DNA from: Mycobacterium terramassiliense
GTDB taxonomy: Bacteria; Actinomycetota; Actinomycetes; Mycobacteriales; Mycobacteriaceae
DNA length: 64,000 nt
Reading direction: 5' to 3'
Assembly: GCF_900157385.1 (NCBI RefSeq)
Contig: NZ_LT717699.1
Span: 764,603 to 828,602, forward strand
Shown here: piece after piece, positions 39,901 to 48,808 of the stretch
How positions within the stretch are numbered: position 1 is the stretch's first letter
Layout: each line of letters starts with the position of its first letter
The notes under the pieces: model-generated
Databases searched by the model: none
Told to the model about the DNA's origin: nothing
What the model saw: only the letters and a program-made list of their open reading frames with translations
Position numbers and translations under genes: made by a program

Positions 39901-42039
39901 TACCTGGTGCCGCGGCTACTGCCATGGGCGCGCAGCGGCCAGCTGCCGGTACCCCGCGCGACCGATTACAACCTGGAGCCGACCGAACGCGGCGCCATCG
40001 ACAACCTGCACCTGGTCGAGACGCACGTGCCGCCGCCGAGCGCCGGCGAGGTGCAGATCCGGGTGGAGGCCTCGGGCCTCAACTTCCGGGACGTGCTGAA
40101 CGTGCTCGGCCTTTATCCGGGCGACCCGGGGCGGGTCGGCGGCGGCGACCTCGCCGGCGTCGTTACCGAATTGGGCGCCGGTGTCAGCGGATTCGAGGTA
40201 GGCCAGCGGGTGTTCGGCTTCATGCCGGGCGGGTTCCCCACCCGGGTCAATGTGCCGGCCCAGTTCCTGGCGCCGGTGCCGAACGGCGTGAGCGCGGTGG
40301 GAGCGGCGACCATACCCGCCGGGGCGCTGACGACCCGGCTCGCTTTCGACTGGGCGAAGGTCGGACCCGGTGACCGTGTTCTCATTCACGCCGCCAGTGG
40401 TGGCGTGGGGCTGGCCGCGATCCAGATAGCCCAACACCGGGGCGCGACCGTCTTCGCCACCGCCAGCACCTACAAGCGGGCGGCGCTGCGCAAAATGGGC
40501 GTGGAACACATCTACGACTCGCGCAGCACGGATTTCGCGGACCAGATCCTGGCCGACACCGGCGGCGCCGGCGTCGACGTCGTGCTGAACAGCCTCACCA
40601 ACGAAGGGTTCATCGCGGCGACCGTGCGGGCAACCGCGCAGGGCGGCCGGTTCGCCGAAATCGCCAAGCGCGACATCTGGACTCGGGAGCAGATGGCGGC
40701 GGCCCGTCCCGATATCGCCTACGAGATCATCGCGCTGGACGCGTGCATCGAGCACGAACCCGAACGGACGGGGAAGTTGCTGGCCGAGGTGGCGGACAGC
40801 ATGGCCAAGGGCGAGTTGAGGCCGATCGCCGCCGAGGTCTACCCGGTGACCGAGGCGAAGACCGCGTTCCGCCGGATGCAGCAGGCTCGACACATCGGAA
40901 AGATCGTGCTGCAGATGCCCAAACCGCTGCAGCCGCGCGGGGATCGGAGCTACCTGATCACCGGCGGCCTCGGTGCACTGGGTCTGCACACCGCGGCCCA
41001 CTTGGCCCAGCTCGGGGCCGGTGACATCGTCCTGACCAGTCGGCGCCTGCCCGATGCCGACGCGCAACGGGCGATCGACGACATCACGGAGCGCTACCGA
41101 ACCCGCATCCACATCTTCGCCGCCGACGTCGGCGACGAAGCGCAGATCACGGCGGTGCTGGAACGGATCCGGGCGGAGTTGCCGCCGCTGGCGGGGGTCG
41201 CGCACCTGGCGGGCGTCCTCGACGATGCGCTGCTGCCGCAGCAGAGCCCCGAAAGCTTCCGGACGGCGCTGGCGCCCAAGGCCTTCGGCGGATGCCATCT
41301 GGATCGGCTCACAAAGGACGACGATCTCGATTTCTTCATCGTCTACTCGTCGGCCTCCAGCGTGATCGGTTCGCCCGGGCAGGCCAACTACGCGACCGCC
41401 AACGCGCTGCTCGACGGGCTCGTTGCGGAGCGCAGGGCCCAGGGCATGCCCGCGACCGCCATCAACTGGGGTCCGTGGGCCAAGGGTGGCATGGCCACCT
41501 CGCACGCCGCACGCGCCAATCTCAGTGCGCAAGGCCTGATCCCGCTGGAACCGTCTGCCGCCCTCAACGCGCTCGACGAGATTGTCGCCCACGGAACCGG
41601 GCAGGCAACCGTCATCAAGGCCAATTGGCAGCGCGCCGCGAAGGGGCTGGGCGCCACTCGCCCGGCGATGCTCGACCATGTGCTGCCGAGCGCGGTCACG
41701 GCGGCACGCGGCGACAGCGAGTTGTTGCGGCAACTGCACGAGGTCCCCGAGGCGGAGCGCGGCAGCTTCCTCACGGAGTACCTGCGGTACGAAGTCCAGA
41801 ATTTCCTGAGGCTCGCGCAACCGCCGGCCGCGACCAGCCGGTTCCTGGAGCTGGGGACCGATTCGCTGATGGCGGTCGAATTCAGCAACCGGTTGCTTCC
41901 GCAGTTCGGTGGCGCGTTCACGATCAGCGCGACCGCGGTGTTCGACTACCCGACCATCGGGTCGCTGGCCGAGTACCTGGCCGGTCAGGTGCCAGAGTCG
42001 GATAAGGCGGATTCGGTCGGTTTGGCCGAGCCCACGTAA
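30979..42039 (+). CDS. Two-module type I polyketide synthase
   Basis: This 3686-residue protein has module 1 as KS (20-450; VDTACSSS near 191), AT (GHSVGQ near 644; HAFH near 744), KR (TGGLGAIG near 1198; YSAANAF near 1342) and ACP (LGMDSLMA near 1507). Module 2 has KS (1575-2010; VDTACSAS near 1746), AT (GHSVGQ near 2213; HAFH near 2313), DH (HHVIYGAVVVP near 2515), ER (NFRDVLNVLG near 3034), KR (TGGLGALG near 3326; YATANAL near 3470) and ACP (LGTDSLMA near 3624). HAFH indicates malonyl-CoA for both ATs. There is no loading or thioesterase domain, so the chain must come from and leave to other proteins. Length and order resemble, from memory, the Pks of M. smegmatis/M. avium GPL loci. Taken in order it would leave a hydroxyl four carbons before the final carbonyl (5-hydroxyacyl). 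Confidence 0.92.
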   Translation: MTDLQNGLETPKPVRGSQGTGDSFAIVGYAVRVPGAANADEFWHVLCEGRDALSEVPQDRWDVEEFYDPDPDAPGKIVSRRAGFIDDVTGFDAPFFGLSNRETMLIDPQHRILLETAWQAVEHSGTAPSALANTKTGVFMGLGTHDYLGLISEQLSYEEIEAYVAIGTSSAAGAGRISYGLGLQGPAVSVDTACSSSLVAVHQACQALRFGECDLALAGGVNVLLSAKTAMTFSHAHMLAPDGRCKTFDAAADGYVRGEGCGVVVVKRLEDAIRDGDRIRAVIRGSAVNQDGASGGLTVPNGVAQQRVIAEALQCAGVAPGDVGYLEAHGTGTSLGDPIEVQAAGAALGKGRDADRPLLIGSVKTNIGHLEAAAGIAGLIKVILSLEHEVLPKHLNFSKPSPHIPWDRLPVRVVDEALPWARADRPRIAGISSFGFSGTNAHVILQEAPVAPEAGAAAPEAPSDDRRFSLLPLSARNPAALAELAKAYGSWLADHPDASLADVCLTAGAARSHFEHRAALVINSTESAREQLAALADDRPAPGLLRGECADRPKTAWLFTGQGSQYAGMARELFETEPVFAETMTQCAAAVADVLEKPLLDVIFDPDGDAALRQTSYAQPALFAVEMGLARLWQSWGFEADVVIGHSVGQYTAACVAGVFGLEDGMLLMAERGRLFGSLPDGGRMVAVFAAPERVESMTDEFPSLSVAAYNGANTVLSGPVQDLDQAVAGLEGDGVRCDWLDTSHAFHSALLDPVLDEFESYANRFEFGPPQKTLVCNRTGAALGRSAKLDGAYWRRHARQPVEFAKSVRTLAELHCTMLLEIGPQPILTAAAMRAWPDPATAPRAIASMRKNIADHRQITEALANAYIVGHRPDFAALAPVTARKLDLPTYPFQHRQYWFREQRVAPTHASHQASATRTQAVGLLEDGRIEELAALLGGGNTNPQALDVLKQLAAEHNQQRNAQSIAESRYEIRWEKSAAKAPAATAGEGTAWLLVSDDAGAVQPLVDALTARGHRTSIVGLPVSDADADRLKDALRAASADEPALRILHLAALGSDTSPSTQSLLRMQHQVLSGTRRLFGAAAAAELRTPIWLITRGAQRVTGADKVSPAQSCLWGFGRAAALEHPRLWGGLADLAAGGALDGGVWSRLVDQLVATPTGEDQFALRDQAVYVPRLTRRAGQPAGTPLALRDDATYLVTGGLGAIGLEVAAYLAAHGARHLVLTSRRAPSDAAQGRIDAIREQTGAELRVITADVSNPHDVAHILATVRAELPPLAGVVHAAGEISTTPLQALDDAEVDRVFAGKVWGAWNLSEATADLKLDFFLSTSSIAGVWGAGGQTAYSAANAFLDGLAWRLREQGVPGISVNFGPWLAAGMADEAARAELDKRGVRPLSPADALAGMAELMASSAKGVSHGVVARIDWAGFLPLYQMAGKRAFFTQLQREVPESAQAPSESGTTQLVDRLTAAPVQQRKKLVVDYLRDAVADVTRIDPSEVREEAGLFDLGMDSLMAVELRRRLERAVGSELPSTLAMDYPRVTDVANFLLNDVLNLNAPAAASAAAQPAPVATAVTTRTDEPIAIVAVACRFPGAPDPEAYWDLLSGGVDAIREIPDDRFDVDEYYDPDPEAPGKIYTRYGGYLESIDGFDPEFFGISPREAVWMDPQQRLMLEIAWEGLERAGYAPAALRGSRTGVFVGVAANEYSQLLNANSVETIEAHFITGNALNVIAGRVAFALGLEGPAMAVDTACSASLVAVHQACQALHSGDCDMALAGGVNVLVSPASIVATARARMLAADGRCKTFDAAANGYARSEGCGILVLKRLSDAQRDGDQICAVIRGSAVNQDGASSGLTVPNGGAQQRLIAAALARAGLVGGDVDYLEAHGTGTSLGDPIEVQAAAAAYGAGRDPNRPLLIGSAKTNIGHLESAAGIAGLIKVVLSLQHEVLPQNLHFENPSPNIPWDSLPVRVVDQPIPWHANGRPRRAGTSSFGFSGTNAHVLIEEAPSPTATADVTSEGDAVPDTTVSPAPGTEGEPIGVLPLSARSPEALQALAQRYGAWLEEHPQADIADVCFTAGVGRSHFEHRAALVVDSVDKARELLAGLTENRLEPGAVRGVCGDPPKTAWLFTGQGSQYPGMARELFDTEPVFADTVRRCAEAVDPMLPRPLLEVLFDTDGDAGETLRHTSFAQPALFAVEMGLARLWQSWGIEPDVVLGHSVGQYAAACVAGVFSLEDGARLIAERGRLFGSLPEGGRMVAVFADAQKVDGVAEEFPRISVAAYNGPNTVLSGPGADLEEIVAKLTGDGVRCTWLDTSHAFHSELLDPVLDEFESYASNFEFAVPTLPLVCNRTGALLTAETPLDGQYWRRHSRQPVQFAESVRTVAALGCSVLMEIGPQPVLTNAAMQAWPESSAAPRPIVSLRRDADARSQMAEALAAAYVSGHRPVFAALHHLPRRKLELPTYAFQRRRFWPKNADIRGIDGHGATGSGILGSAKDLASGDSVYTSRWSVNTQPWLAHHVIYGAVVVPGATYAAMALATVGAPAQVREVFFYEPIILGDKTSREVQLTVHPVDGGWTFQVHSRPFGDRDAEWSLNADGRIVSGADDEPALEPTESIDAACERLARTRPQQLFDTFADMELAWGPTWSTSLKSLWAGDGEAVGDIAIGDELAEQLGAEPIHPVLLDLCTGIAFPALEAALAATEDGAGLADLFLPLRYGRVVLHDEMPRRFYCRARWQRGGLDSETQAFDLDFVDRDGRQLGEIRDFTVKRAPREALLRGLGGDATRNMYTLGWEEVPAPAPGGAGKGEGTWLIAGFDELAADVPGCVSLDRASTDAERWKRALAEAQERGVPVSGVVWRSPGRPEAEESGAEFAARLETEIDELLTVVRTLLAQQDLKLTGGLWIVTERAVATEPGESVDPAQSALWGFGRTVITEQPSLRCRLVDCDGADDAVRSLAGLLGAPADEPEIALRQGKYLVPRLLPWARSGQLPVPRATDYNLEPTERGAIDNLHLVETHVPPPSAGEVQIRVEASGLNFRDVLNVLGLYPGDPGRVGGGDLAGVVTELGAGVSGFEVGQRVFGFMPGGFPTRVNVPAQFLAPVPNGVSAVGAATIPAGALTTRLAFDWAKVGPGDRVLIHAASGGVGLAAIQIAQHRGATVFATASTYKRAALRKMGVEHIYDSRSTDFADQILADTGGAGVDVVLNSLTNEGFIAATVRATAQGGRFAEIAKRDIWTREQMAAARPDIAYEIIALDACIEHEPERTGKLLAEVADSMAKGELRPIAAEVYPVTEAKTAFRRMQQARHIGKIVLQMPKPLQPRGDRSYLITGGLGALGLHTAAHLAQLGAGDIVLTSRRLPDADAQRAIDDITERYRTRIHIFAADVGDEAQITAVLERIRAELPPLAGVAHLAGVLDDALLPQQSPESFRTALAPKAFGGCHLDRLTKDDDLDFFIVYSSASSVIGSPGQANYATANALLDGLVAERRAQGMPATAINWGPWAKGGMATSHAARANLSAQGLIPLEPSAALNALDEIVAHGTGQATVIKANWQRAAKGLGATRPAMLDHVLPSAVTAARGDSELLRQLHEVPEAERGSFLTEYLRYEVQNFLRLAQPPAATSRFLELGTDSLMAVEFSNRLLPQFGGAFTISATAVFDYPTIGSLAEYLAGQVPESDKADSVGLAEPT

Positions 42040-42153
42040 TCAACCCGAGGATCGGCCGGTCCGGGGTCGGCGTTCGCGCGCGTGGGAATTCAGGCCAGCG
42101 TGCGCACACCGCCACCGAGGCAGGCTCGGCGTCGCAGCGCGGCCGGGGCGACC

Positions 42154-43020
42154 CTACGCGGCTTCGGCGCGCAGTTGAGACCTCAGTATCCGGTACTCCA
42201 ACAAGCCGGCCCGCATCTGTTCGTAGATCGCGGACCCGGGCAGGGAGAGGAAGTTCGCGACACGGGCATTTCTGTCGCCGTAAACCTCAGCCCAGGTATC
42301 GCTCGCTTGATCGCGCGAGGCCAGCACGTTACCGGTGATATCCCGGTCGCTTTCGGTGACGAAGCCCGATCGCTTCAAACGCATCCTCACTTGGTCCCAG
42401 TCTTCGGGGCTTAAAAAGTCGGTGTGTAAAAACCATCCCGCGGGCCGGCAAATCCGGCGAACTTCACCCAGGAATTTTGGCAGATTCCCGTAGGAATGCG
42501 AGGACTCGACGTTGATGATGGCATCGCAGGACGCATCGGGTAGGGGAATATTCAGCGCATCGCCGACCCGGAAGTCGATCGGACGCCTGACGTGCGTTTT
42601 GCTGCAGAAAGCGATCGCTTCCGAGGACATGTCGATGCCGATCACCTGAGCGTTGAACTTCTCGGCGACAAGGGCGGCGTTGCCGCCGCGCCCACACCCT
42701 ATTTCGACGACTGTGCGGTCATTGAGGTCAACCGAACCGATGACTTCGAACACCAGCCGGACCGAGTTGGCGTTGAAAGTTCCCGATCGGATGGTGAACG
42801 CGGATTCGTCGTCCGAACCCAGCGAGCAGTACCCATAATTGAGGAAAAAAGATGAATCGGCGACCCCGGCGTCCTCTAGCCGGCGACTGAGCAAATTATA
42901 GAAACTTTTCCAGCCACCGGCGGTGGTGGAAAGTAGGTCGTCAGCGAGGTGCTCCGACATTGCAACTGGTGAATTATCCTTCGATTCAACCTGCGCCGAA
43001 GGTTCGCTATGGTTGTCCAT
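42154..43020 (-). CDS. SAM-dependent O-methyltransferase, Rv2952/Rv1523-like
   Basis: This 288-residue class I methyltransferase has FFLNYGYCSLG before the core, SAM motif I VVEIGCGRGGNAALVAEKF, GIDMSSEAI, and INVESSHSYGNLPKFLGEVRRI. The NYGY lead and ESSHSY block are typical of the mycobacterial family that includes the phthiotriol/phenolphthiotriol dimycocerosate methyltransferase Rv2952 and the GPL fatty-acyl O-methyltransferase. A hydroxyl on the PKS-made chain is therefore an attractive substrate. The ATG at 43020 is preferred over a TTG 15 bp upstream. It converges on the PKS (114 bp apart) and is transcribed away from mbtH. The N-terminal 25 residues are polar and probably disordered. 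Confidence 0.85.
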   Translation of the reverse strand: MDNHSEPSAQVESKDNSPVAMSEHLADDLLSTTAGGWKSFYNLLSRRLEDAGVADSSFFLNYGYCSLGSDDESAFTIRSGTFNANSVRLVFEVIGSVDLNDRTVVEIGCGRGGNAALVAEKFNAQVIGIDMSSEAIAFCSKTHVRRPIDFRVGDALNIPLPDASCDAIINVESSHSYGNLPKFLGEVRRICRPAGWFLHTDFLSPEDWDQVRMRLKRSGFVTESDRDITGNVLASRDQASDTWAEVYGDRNARVANFLSLPGSAIYEQMRAGLLEYRILRSQLRAEAA

Positions 43021-43938
43021 ATTATGTCGCCCCAACCGGATCTACTTTGACCCATGATCGGTCACATGGTGTCTTTATTGTGGATATTTTGATTCGGAAT
43101 ACACCGGCCCAACGTGCCGCCCAATCAGGTTGCATGCTACACGACCGGCTAGCGTCGGGTAGCGGCTCAACCTTCCCGCGTTAGGCGTCATAATTCATGT
43201 TGTCCAGATGCCTCCAATTCACCTCGAACGGTCCGCGGGCGCAGCGGCCACGGCCTCGCTAAATTGCGATGTCCACACAGTAGTGTCGATGTGGGCCATC
43301 TCAAAGATCGTTGCTCCGTCCTCGGAAGTTCTGAGGGCGCCGTCGTTGGGCGGGGCGGCCGCCGGCGCCCCGGCGTTCGGTTCGCGCCGACGGAATTAGG
43401 CGGTCACCATCATCACGCCAACGGCAGTGCGCGCGACGGGCCCGTGCGCCCATCCGAAGGTGCCGCGGCGAGAGCGAGTCGCTCGGCGGACCGCACGAGC
43501 CACCCGCGGCGCGGCGCCGCATCTTTTCGGCACTCGATGGATTAGGTGTGTGCAGACCGCGATCCAACGCCGGCACGGTGGCGTAGGGCCACAGCGGCCG
43601 GTCGGTCGTGCCGATGGGACCTCGGTGTTGCGCCGGCGCCGCAGGGGGTGAGTGGGGTCGATGCGGAAGGCGACCAAGGCCGGCGTCGTCGCGGCGGAGA
43701 TGCCCGAGGCGCCGGGGACGGCGAATATGCCAACACCGTCCGGCGAGTCGCCGCGGGTCACGGCGACGCGGCGTCGGAGGCGGGTGGAAGGACGGCCGCT
43801 CCGCAAACCGCAGGTAGAAGAACCGCGCGAAAACCATACCTATCGTTCGCCTAGGTAACGTCGCCGATGCAGTGGTGTGGGCGGATCGGACCGCTACCAC
43901 AAATTCCCCGAAGGCTTAGACAAGCTCTGTGGGGCTCC
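43021..43938. other. Long intergenic region, two compositions, no convincing gene
   Basis: Over 900 bp separate the divergent methyltransferase and mbtH genes. 43021-43260 is clearly AT-richer than the locus and may hold the methyltransferase promoter. 43260-43860 is very GC-rich and has overlapping open frames on both strands (for example minus 43396-43806 and 43301-43900), rich in Arg/Pro/Ala, with no family motif. They could be the remains of a decayed gene. I see no promoter, repeat or RNA gene that I can support. Confidence 0.4.
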
Positions 43939-43992
43939 AGTATGGTTTAGAACTTGTTATACCCATGTCCAGTAGACGGTCTGGAGACGCGG
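43939..43992 (+). promoter_or_regulatory. Duplicated promoter/leader, mbtH-NRPS copy
   Basis: This is the partner of 30837-30890 with about two mismatches. It contains TAGAACTTGTTATACCCATG with the extended -10-like TGTTATACC, and GGAG at 43983-43986, 5 nt before the GTG start of mbtH. An upstream ATG at 43965 is in frame here but out of frame in the PKS copy, so GTG 43992 is the better start. Confidence 0.65.
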
Positions 43993-44222
43993 TGACCACT
44001 AATCCGTTCGACGATGACGACGGCACTTTTTTCGTCTTGGTCAACGACGAGGAACAACACAGTCTGTGGCCGGCCTTCGCCGATGTTCCCGCCGGTTGGC
44101 GGGTCGTGTACGGCGAAGCGGACCGCGCGGCGTGCCTGGACTACATCGAACAGAACTGGACGGATATACGGCCGAAAACCCTGCGCGACAGATTAGCGGC
44201 GGGTCAGGGGTTTGATAGGTAA
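43992..44222 (+). CDS. mbtH: MbtH-like NRPS accessory protein
   Basis: The 76-residue product has all MbtH family signatures: [33 protein letters not shown] and [14 protein letters not shown]. MbtH proteins bind NRPS adenylation domains and are often needed for their folding and activity. It lies 5 bp upstream of the first NRPS gene, the standard arrangement, also found at mycobacterial GPL loci. The GTG at 43992 has GGAG 5 nt upstream. It most likely serves the four adenylation domains encoded downstream and could act on other NRPSs of the cell. Confidence 0.95.
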   Translation: MTTNPFDDDDGTFFVLVNDEEQHSLWPAFADVPAGWRVVYGEADRAACLDYIEQNWTDIRPKTLRDRLAAGQGFDR

Positions 44223-44227
44223 TCCGG

Positions 44228-47200
44228 ATGGAAGTTGATGACCGGGCTTTCCCGCTGACGCGGGGGCAGCTGGACATTTGGCTCGCCCAGGAAACGGGTC
44301 ACTCCGGTACGGAGTGGCAGCTTGGTGTGCTTGTCCGATTCGACGGCACGGTAGACCGCGAGTTGCTCGCGCGCGCGATCCGTCACGCGATGCGAGAGGC
44401 CGAACCGGCCAGGGCGGCCGTCTTCGAGGTGGATGGCCAGGTCTTGCAGAGGGCGATCGACGACCCGGACTTCGAGGTGGCCTTTCACGACCTGAGCGAC
44501 ACGCGCCATCCGGTTCAGGAAGCCCGTCGTATGGCGTTATCGATTCAACACACGCCGATGCCGCCGACCGGCCCGCTGTTCAATTTTACTTTGTTCCAAA
44601 CATGGTCCGATGAATTCTACCTATTCGGGTGCTTCCATCACATAATCGTGGACGGCTCCGGAATTACTCTCATCGCGAACCGGATTGCAACCGTCTACGC
44701 GGCAATTGTTGCGAACGCACCCATTCCGCCCGCCTTCTTCGGCTCGCTGCAGGACTTGGTTCGCTGCGAGTCGGAATACGAAGCATCCGCCGATTATCTG
44801 GAAGATCAGGACTATTGGGCCAAGAATCTTCCACCCGAAAGCGGACCGCATAACGGGTTTCTCCCGGCCGTCGACGAGGGGGATCGGTCTGCGCCTTCCG
44901 CGCCGGTTCGACTGGACGCTGCCGTCCTTCGACGAGTTCAAGAATTGTCCGACTCGTGGAATATGCCTCGCTCGTCGGTCATCACCGCGGCGTGTGCCCT
45001 TTTAGTGCGTGGGTGGTGCGCCGAGGGCTCAGAGGTGGTGCTCGACTTCCCGGTCAGCAGGCGCGTGCGTCCGGAGTCAAAGACGCTGCCGGGCATGGTT
45101 TCCGGGGTGGTACCGCTGGTGTTGAGCGTTTCGCCGCGAGCCACGGTCGCCGATTTCTGTACGTATGTCGACGCGCGAATACGCGAGGCGCTGGACCACC
45201 AGCGGTTCCCGGTGCACGCCCTGGAACGCAAGGCCGACCCGCGCGGCGCGGGACAGCGAGCCGATCGGGTGAGCGTCAATTTCATGCCGTCGAAGATGAC
45301 AATGGACTTCGCCGGTGTCGCCGCCTCTGCGTCATTCACCAATCCCGTTCAGGTGGGCGCCTTCGCGCTGATCTTCTCTGGCGGCGGCGACCAGCTATTT
45401 CTCAGCACGGCGGGTGCCGGGGGTCCGTTTGCGAATCTCGACGTCTCGGAATTGGCGACGCGGTTGGGCCGGACGCTGGTGGCGATGACCGCCGATCCGG
45501 GGCGGCGGCTCTCGTCCCTGGATCTTCGCGATGCCGCCGAGCTGGACGGGCTCGACGAGTGGGGCAACCGTGCGGTGTTGAGTGGGCCGGCGCCCGCATC
45601 GCAGTCGATCCCAGCGATGTTCGCCGCGCAGGCTGCGCGCGCCCCGGAGGCGGTCGCGATCACTGTCGGGGAATCGTCGTGGACCTACGGCGAGGTTGAG
45701 CAGACCGCCAACCGGTTGGCGCAGCTGCTGGCCGGCCATGGGGTAGGCCCGGGGCAGCGGGTGGCGCTGCTGCTGGAGCGTTCGGCCGAGGCGATCGTGG
45801 CCATTCTGGCGGTGCTCAAGACCGGGGCCGCGTATGTGCCGATTGACCCGGCGGTGCCGACGGCCCGAATCGCGTTCATGCTCGACGACGCCGCGCCGAT
45901 TGCGGCGATTACCGCCACCGGCTTGGCCGACCGGCTGGACGGGCGCGATCTGCTGATCATCGATGTCGCCGAGGTCGCAGGCCCCGACGCCGGCCGCCAC
46001 CCCTGCGCGGCGCTGCCCGCGCCGGAGCCGGACAATATCGCCTACCTCATCTACACCTCCGGGACGACCGGCGTCCCCAAAGGGGTGGCCATCACGCACC
46101 ACAACGTGACCCGGCTGCTGGAGTCACTCGACGTCGAGCTGTCGCCGGGGCAGGTGTGGTCGCAGTGGCACTCGTTGGCGTTCGACGTCTCGGTGTGCGA
46201 GATCTGGGGTGCGCTGCTGTCCGGCGGCCGCCTCGTGGTGGTGCCCGAGTCGGTGGCCCGCTCGCCCGAAGACTTCCATGCGTTGTTGGTCAGAGAACGG
46301 GTCGAAGTCTTGAGCCAGACCCCGTCGGCGTTTTACGCGCTGCAAACCGCGGACGCGCTCGCACCCGACCTGGGACGTCAACTCCAGCTTCGGGCGGTGA
46401 TCTTCGCCGGTGAGGCGCTGGAGCCGCAGCGGTTGCGGACGTGGCTGGACAACCATCCGGAATCAACCCGGCTGCTCAACTTGTATGGCACGACGGAGAC
46501 GACGGTGCACGCCTCGTTTCGGGAGATCTTCCCCGAGGACGTCGAGCGCCCCGCCAGTCCGATCGGCGTGCCGTTGGGCCAGTACGCGTTCTTCGTGCTG
46601 GACGCGTGGTTGCAGCCGGTGCCTGCGGGTGTCGTCGGGGAGTTGTATGTGGCCGGCGGCGGCGCGGGGTGTGGGTATTGGCGACGCCCGGGCTTGACGT
46701 CGACGCGGTTTGTGGCGTGCCCGTTCGTCGGCGCGGGAGCGCCCGGACAACGGATGTATCGCACCGGCGACCTGGCGTGGTGGGGGGCCGACGGGCAGCT
46801 GCGGTACGTGGGGCGCGCCGATGAGCAGGTCAAGATCCGCGGCTTTCGGATCGAGTTGGGTGAAGTCCAGGCCGCACTCGCCGCACTGGACGGGGTCGGG
46901 CAGGCGGTGGTCGTCGCTCGCGAGGACCGCCCCGGCGACAAGCGCCTGGTGGGGTATGTGACGGGGAGCGCCGAGCCGGCCGCAGCGCGCGCCGCGCTGG
47001 CCGAGCGGTTGCCGGCGTACATGGTGCCGGCCGCGGTTGTGGTCATCGACGCGGTGCCCCTGACGGTCAACGGCAAGCTCGACAAGCGCGCCCTGCCCGC
47101 ACCCGAATACCAGGACGTCGATCGCTATCGGGCCCCGGGCAACGCGGTCGAGGAGATCCTGGCCGACATCTACGCGCAGGTGCTCGGCTTGGAGCGCGTC

Positions 47201-48808
47201 GGGGTGGACGAGTCGTTCTTCGAGCTCGGTGGGGACAGCATCTTGTCGATGCAGGTGGTGGCGCGCGCACGGGCCGCGGGCGTGGTGTGCCGGCCGCGCG
47301 ATGTTTTCGTCGAGCAAACCGTGGCCCAGCTGGCCCGGGTAGCCGAAGTGGCCACCGGTGACGCCGATGTCAGCGACGAGGGTCTCGGCCCGATGGTGGC
47401 GACACCGATCATGCGCTGGCTGCACGGCGTCCAGGGGCCGGTCGACCAGTTCAACCAGACGGTGTCGGTGCAGGCCCCGGCCGGGGTGACCGAGACCGAT
47501 GTGGTCGCGGTGTTGCAGGCCGTGCTGGATCGGCACGCCACGCTGCGCCTTCGCGTCGACAGCAACAACACCGACGGCGCCGGGGGCTGGTCGCTGACGG
47601 TGCCCGAGGCCGGTGCGGTGGATGCCCGCGGGTGCCTGCGCGCGGTGCCGGTGTTGTCCGATGAGGCGGTGATCGAGGCGCGGTCGCGGTTGGACCCCGC
47701 GGCCGGGAGAATGCTGAGTGCGCTGTGGGTGGCCGACACCGGGCAGTTGGTGTTGATCGTTCACCATCTGGCCGTCGACGGGGTGTCGTGGCGGATTCTG
47801 CTCGAGGACCTCAATATCGCCTGGGCCCAGCATCGTGGTGGGCAGCAGTTGGTGTTGCCGGCGCCCGGGACCTCGTTCGGCCGCTGGGCGTCGCTGTTGG
47901 CCGAGCACGCGCGCCGCCCGGAAGTCGTGGCGCAGGCCGACGCTTGGCGGCAGATCGCGGCGGCGCCCGCGGCACTGCCGCCGGTGCGTCCCGAGGTCGA
48001 CACCTACCTGAGCGCGGGCACCTTGTCGGCGCAGCTGGACGCCGAGACCACCCGGGCGCTGCTGGACGAGGTACCGGCGGCGTTTCACGCCGGGGTGCAC
48101 GACATCCTGCTGATCGCGTTCGCCTTGGCGGTCGCGGAATTCGTGGGCGGCGGCGGCGCGCCGATGGTCATCGATGTGGAAGGTCACGGGCGCCACGAGG
48201 AACTGGCCCCCCATGTCGACCTGTCCCGCACGGTCGGGTGGTTCACGACCAAATACCCGGTATCGCTCGCGGTCGGCGGGCTGGACTGGGCGCGGGTGGT
48301 GGCCGGTGACGCGGCGCTGGGCACGGTCATCAAAGACGCCAAAGAGCAGCTTCGCGCGCTGCCGGACGGTTTGACCTACGGGGCGCTGCGCTACTTGAAC
48401 GACGACGTCGACCTGGCACCCACCGACCCGCCGATTGGGTTCAACTATCTCGGGCGGCTCGGTGCGGCGGCCGAGGTGTCAGGTGACGTTTGGCGGCTCA
48501 GCCAGGACGGCTGGTCGGTCACCGACGTCGCCGCGGCCATCCCCATGCCCCTGATGCACACCGTGGAACTCAACGCCAGCACCGTCGACGCCGCCACCGG
48601 TCCACAGCTGCACGCCCGCTGGACGTGGGCGCCCTCGACCCTCGACCAGGTGCGGGTCAGCCGGCTGAACCGGTTGTGGTTCGACGCGCTGGCCGGCATC
48701 TGCGCGCATGTGCGAGGCGGCGGGGGCGGATTGACGCCCTCCGACATCGCCGCCGGCCTCAGCCAGCAGCAAATCGACGACCTACAGCGGCAATATGCGG
48801 ATAGCTGA
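44228..48808 (+). CDS. NRPS, starter module C-A-T-E
   Basis: This 1526-residue single module begins with a starter-type condensation domain (1-430; HHIIVDG near 138), consistent with joining a fatty acyl chain to residue 1. The adenylation domain (455-955) has [11 protein letters not shown] near 608 and [10 protein letters not shown] near 948. The carrier domain has GGDSILSM near 1002. The epimerisation domain (1065-1500) has HHLAVDG near 1179, EGHGR near 1318 and NYLGR near 1406, so residue 1 should become D. By alignment to GrsA pocket positions I read the code as D-V-C-S-I-A-L-V-H-K, which is Thr-like in its VHK end but has Cys where Trp is usual; the substrate is uncertain. The stop overlaps the next NRPS gene by 14 bp. 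Confidence 0.92.
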   Translation: MEVDDRAFPLTRGQLDIWLAQETGHSGTEWQLGVLVRFDGTVDRELLARAIRHAMREAEPARAAVFEVDGQVLQRAIDDPDFEVAFHDLSDTRHPVQEARRMALSIQHTPMPPTGPLFNFTLFQTWSDEFYLFGCFHHIIVDGSGITLIANRIATVYAAIVANAPIPPAFFGSLQDLVRCESEYEASADYLEDQDYWAKNLPPESGPHNGFLPAVDEGDRSAPSAPVRLDAAVLRRVQELSDSWNMPRSSVITAACALLVRGWCAEGSEVVLDFPVSRRVRPESKTLPGMVSGVVPLVLSVSPRATVADFCTYVDARIREALDHQRFPVHALERKADPRGAGQRADRVSVNFMPSKMTMDFAGVAASASFTNPVQVGAFALIFSGGGDQLFLSTAGAGGPFANLDVSELATRLGRTLVAMTADPGRRLSSLDLRDAAELDGLDEWGNRAVLSGPAPASQSIPAMFAAQAARAPEAVAITVGESSWTYGEVEQTANRLAQLLAGHGVGPGQRVALLLERSAEAIVAILAVLKTGAAYVPIDPAVPTARIAFMLDDAAPIAAITATGLADRLDGRDLLIIDVAEVAGPDAGRHPCAALPAPEPDNIAYLIYTSGTTGVPKGVAITHHNVTRLLESLDVELSPGQVWSQWHSLAFDVSVCEIWGALLSGGRLVVVPESVARSPEDFHALLVRERVEVLSQTPSAFYALQTADALAPDLGRQLQLRAVIFAGEALEPQRLRTWLDNHPESTRLLNLYGTTETTVHASFREIFPEDVERPASPIGVPLGQYAFFVLDAWLQPVPAGVVGELYVAGGGAGCGYWRRPGLTSTRFVACPFVGAGAPGQRMYRTGDLAWWGADGQLRYVGRADEQVKIRGFRIELGEVQAALAALDGVGQAVVVAREDRPGDKRLVGYVTGSAEPAAARAALAERLPAYMVPAAVVVIDAVPLTVNGKLDKRALPAPEYQDVDRYRAPGNAVEEILADIYAQVLGLERVGVDESFFELGGDSILSMQVVARARAAGVVCRPRDVFVEQTVAQLARVAEVATGDADVSDEGLGPMVATPIMRWLHGVQGPVDQFNQTVSVQAPAGVTETDVVAVLQAVLDRHATLRLRVDSNNTDGAGGWSLTVPEAGAVDARGCLRAVPVLSDEAVIEARSRLDPAAGRMLSALWVADTGQLVLIVHHLAVDGVSWRILLEDLNIAWAQHRGGQQLVLPAPGTSFGRWASLLAEHARRPEVVAQADAWRQIAAAPAALPPVRPEVDTYLSAGTLSAQLDAETTRALLDEVPAAFHAGVHDILLIAFALAVAEFVGGGGAPMVIDVEGHGRHEELAPHVDLSRTVGWFTTKYPVSLAVGGLDWARVVAGDAALGTVIKDAKEQLRALPDGLTYGALRYLNDDVDLAPTDPPIGFNYLGRLGAAAEVSGDVWRLSQDGWSVTDVAAAIPMPLMHTVELNASTVDAATGPQLHARWTWAPSTLDQVRVSRLNRLWFDALAGICAHVRGGGGGLTPSDIAAGLSQQQIDDLQRQYADS

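Noticed and set aside
43301..43900. Minus-strand frames of 199 and 136 codons in the intergenic region upstream of mbtH
   Set aside because: Arg/Pro/Ala-rich, no motif or clear ribosome site, overlapping frames on both strands; reported only as a possible relic.
43965..43991. Upstream ATG (43965) as the mbtH start
   Set aside because: The duplicated leader before the PKS has an extra base that puts this ATG out of frame, and GGAG is well placed only for the GTG at 43992.
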